Shown here: one piece after another, positions 60,780-64,000 of the stretch
Layout: each line of letters opens with the position of its first letter
Position numbering within the stretch: the stretch's first letter is position 1
From: Lanius collurio
Lineage: Eukaryota; Chordata; Aves; Passeriformes; Laniidae
DNA length: 64,000 nt
Assembly (NCBI GenBank): GCA_020086605.1
Contig: JACBWW010000004.1
Span: forward strand, 19,975,624-20,039,623
Direction of reading: 5' to 3'
Notes under the pieces: model-generated
Told to the model about the DNA's origin: nothing
Database searches by the model: none
The model's input: the letters and a program-made list of their open reading frames with translations, nothing else
Translations under genes and position numbers: made by a program

Positions 60780-63700
60780 TGAAGAGACCAAGGGTCTAAT
60801 TCTAACTTATTTATGCTGAAAATGTGTACATGTCCTGTACAAATAGTACCAAAATAAAGTGAATTGCCCATGCACCTTTTTTATAAAAGTAAAGTGCTTC
60901 CATGTGCTTTTACATATTATATATCCTTAAAAAGTTGCCTCCATGAATTAGACTCAAGAGGAGTATGCAGGATCTTGATATCACTTTAAGAACCCAAACC
61001 AAAAATACAAAATTCAAATCCTCAAAACTTCTGCAAGTTTCCACAAGAGAAACCTCCTAAGAAAGTGAGTTTCAGCACAAAGAATGAGCAGAAGTTCTCA
61101 GGTCCTGAAGCTACTCACAATTTGATGTCTAATCACATCTAAATGCACTGACATTCCCAGACAAGGTTTTCTACCACCTACCTTCCCTTCAAGAGCTGAC
61201 ATGTCAAATATACTCCGAGGATGTCTAACCTCAGACAAAGCATGACCATTCCCTCATTCCAACCCTTCTTATCCCAGTCAGTAGTAGTAGTGGTAGTAGT
61301 AGCAGTATCATAAGTGTTTCCTTGGGATCAGGATCAAATCCCCTTCAGACTTCTGTATTTCTGTTTTCCATGTGAGCATTTTAACCATCAAACTGCATCA
61401 AGCTACCCTGTTCTGTAGAAGCCCATGAGAGACACACCTCACCCTTCACACACCGATATGGATTTACAAGGTTACAGAAACACATGATCCTCTTCTCCAA
61501 GATGACTTTGGACAGAGGACAGAGGCAATTCAGGAACTGGCAAGGCATTTGACTGTCATGTTCCTAATGCTCCTTGGTATTTCTTCCTATGGATAATTAG
61601 GATAGCTCTTCACTGTGCTCCCCATTTTTTCCTTCACTTAGAGAATGTGGGGTTGTTGATGTGTATTCAATGTGTGACAAAACACTTGGATCCTGCCTTG
61701 CAAATCCTTCTTGGTCAACCTCAGCTCAACTGTTTAAGGAACCAAAACTCTAGGTTTTGACCCATTTATTTAATTTTGTGCTAACTCACTTCATCTGGTT
61801 TGTCACTTTCAATAAATAGAACTCACATGTCCACGTACCTTTAGAAACTGAGGCCTCAGCTGATTTTGAAGCTGCGGATTGGGGTTCTAAATTATCGAGA
61901 ATCCTTAGGAAATTTTATCAAATATGACTTCCCTCAGTATTTGCAAAATATAAAACTAGAATATCTAGAGATAAAAAACCTTAGACCTCATTAAATATTG
62001 TAAGATCTCACTCTTGCCTCTCCACTGATAACTGTAAAATAGATTACGTAACATAAGAACAAACTATAATTGGATGAAGTGAGACTTTAAAATTCCAGGT
62101 TTATGTTCCCCCTAATATTAATTCTCTGCCAAAGCACTTCATTAAATCCCAGTTACAGGTCAGAGTAACACCATGAAATAGTAGGATATGTTAAATAATT
62201 ATGTACTAAGCATGGGTCTATATTGCCTCACTTCACTTTGTGAAAAAGGTAAATGTGATTTTGTGAGGTAAAAATTCCATATCCACCAGACGTTTATAGA
62301 TCACAAGAAGGAAATAGATTTGGCTGCAGGATCCCCTGGTGTTCCTCCTCCATAAAGTATTTTCTCAGGTTACCCATGAAATCAGTGAAGAAATGGTACA
62401 GCTGTTGCTAAAACATGCAGCTAGAAAAAATTAAAATGAAGGGAAACATACACCTTTGTTTCTTCTTAGATAAAAAAACATTCGATAATTCTTCTGTGTT
62501 TTCAGTGGTTTGACTGAAAAAAGCCAGCTGAGCAGCCTAAGGCAACGAGGAAGCAGGGAATATCTGGGTCCATGAGGGCAAACACGATGCTTGACTCTTC
62601 CCTAATGCATGGAAGAGTCAGTGACAAAGAAGGGCAGTCATACCATGCAATAGTCTCCTTCAGTTTGTAGATCTAAGATATTCAACCTGGATCTGTGCTC
62701 TTGACAGAATAAAGGCTCCCAGATCAATGACACTTTTTTGGTTTCCACTCTGGCCAGTTTGTGTTGGCTTTGTGTTCCTGCTACCCCTGGGCATGTTCTC
62801 CCACAGCAACAAGAGCAAGAACTGATTATTTTTTAAGTGGATAGGCTGGTTGGGTTTTTTTCAATGAACAATTTGAAAGTTCAGACTACACTATCATCTA
62901 GAGTTTGTACATTTTTTTCCTCTGATCTACTTTATTAAAATAAAATTGGTTGCGTTATGTAGAGACGGTTTTATTCAGCTTTTCTGCTACTGAACACTCA
63001 GACTGGATACCTTATACATGCATGGTTGTAAATGAAGCTTAAAATGTGGTCCTTTACACCCAGCATAGTTTGGAGGGAAAAGCATCCTAGACAGATGTCT
63101 ACTCCATGGTTTATAGGAGTATGTGATACCATCCGCACTTTTCACAGCTAAACCCTTGTAAACTGGAAGATTGACAAAGGGACCCAAACGTGAAGAGCAT
63201 TCATTAAAAGATGTAAATAGCCAAGATCCGTGCTGTTTTGTTTCAATCTTTTTTATCCTGTTGAAAACAGGAAAGCCTCCTGTCATGCAGGCTTAGGGAT
63301 TTTCAGGGCCCAATAAAGGTTAGTGACATTTTCAATTCATGTTTGTTTTCATTCTTCTAATCATGAACCCCGTGTCAGCCTGAGAAACCAGCTGAGCTTA
63401 ATCCATAACCTTTTACAAGTGAAACATTAACTCACAGCATGTTCTGTTGTCTTTTTAAAGCAATACAAAAGCAAAGGGAAAAAAAAGAGCCACAACATAC
63501 ATGATAAAACATAGCAACAGCCAAAAGTGAAGGTTACTTGAAAGCAGTTACAGCTGTGGACAATAGCATATTTTTAGGTCATTAAATTCATCACTCAGTT
63601 GTCATAACTGCTGTTTTTTTCACAAGAGTATTCAAGACAGAAGAATAGAGGCAAAAATGTAGGAAGAGCCAAGTAAAGACTATCTAGAATTTTATCCTAC

Positions 63701-64000
63701 ATTTTGATAAATATCCTGACATATTGCCATACCATCATTTTTTATAGGTATTAACTATGGAGAAAATACCATCTAGTTTCTCCTCTTTCATTCTACAGAT
63801 TAACTCATCCCACTGGTTTGCCCTGCAAGTTTCACCATTTGAGTGGACAATACTTCAGGGGTTCATGGCAATTGAGGCTGAATTTTGTACAAGGGCAGAC
63901 TACTGGCCACATATGGCAGTCTTCCTGCCCCACTGAGTGTGTGGAATGGCACACACTGAGCAAACCTGGAGAGAAGAACAGCTCTGACTACAAAGCCCAC
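60780..64000. other. AT-rich non-coding DNA
   Basis: No gene recognised. It contains a short GTA trinucleotide repeat at 61281-61307 and otherwise unique sequence. The minus-strand frame at 62987-63286 (99 codons) has no recognised domain or splice context. Confidence 0.5.
61281..61307 (+). repeat. Interrupted (GTA)n microsatellite
   Basis: About nine trinucleotide units with GTG and GCA interruptions. Confidence 0.9.

Noticed and set aside
1..64000. A novel multi-gene system, CRISPR array or operon
   Set aside because: The sequence is vertebrate non-coding DNA with interspersed repeats. No regularly spaced direct repeats with unique spacers and no gene cluster were seen.

Overview
This is vertebrate nuclear DNA, almost certainly from a bird. 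The best evidence is the repeat content: several fragments of CR1 LINE retrotransposons (around 29.5, 30.4, 31.1-31.5 and 44.2-44.6 kb) and a truncated copy of an ERV-L-type LTR that is common in bird genomes (50.9-51.2 kb). The rest is AT-rich, microsatellite-bearing DNA with low repeat density, as in avian introns and gene deserts. Two single N bases (41705 and 60723) mark it as a draft assembly. Species and chromosomal locus cannot be named from the sequence.

I found no protein-coding gene that I can recognise. Open reading frames are short (longest about 229 codons, inside a GC-rich tandem repeat), lie in all frames, and resemble no family I know, apart from decayed reverse-transcriptase code inside a CR1 copy. 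The window is best read as intergenic or intronic DNA. No rRNA, tRNA, CRISPR array or known ncRNA was identified.

Layout: 1-10 kb is AT-rich unique DNA with a short GC-rich, homeodomain-motif-bearing segment near 2 kb and a perfect hairpin at 6.32 kb. 10.3-11.35 kb holds a GC-richer patch and a promoter-like or LTR-like element with duplicated CCAAT boxes. 11.35-29.4 kb is unique AT-rich DNA with several segments whose texture suggests conserved regulatory elements (15.6, 17.3-17.8, 24.7-25.3 and 25.9-26.1 kb) and one weak candidate exon at 12.18 kb. 29.4-31.6 kb is a cluster of CR1 fragments in both orientations. 37.5-39.5 kb is a mixed-composition stretch of unknown origin. 41.24-42.09 kb is the only clear CpG island. 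It contains a 20-bp GC-rich minisatellite and is the most likely promoter or first-exon site. 44.2 kb is CR1, 50.9 kb is the LTR, and 51-64 kb is AT-rich DNA with a purine-rich tract, an 18-bp minisatellite and a split GATA microsatellite.

Nothing seen amounts to a new multi-gene biological system. The observations most worth checking are the CpG island with its minisatellite, the CCAAT-duplicated element at 11 kb, the candidate exon at 12.18 kb, and possible assembly duplications at both N positions.
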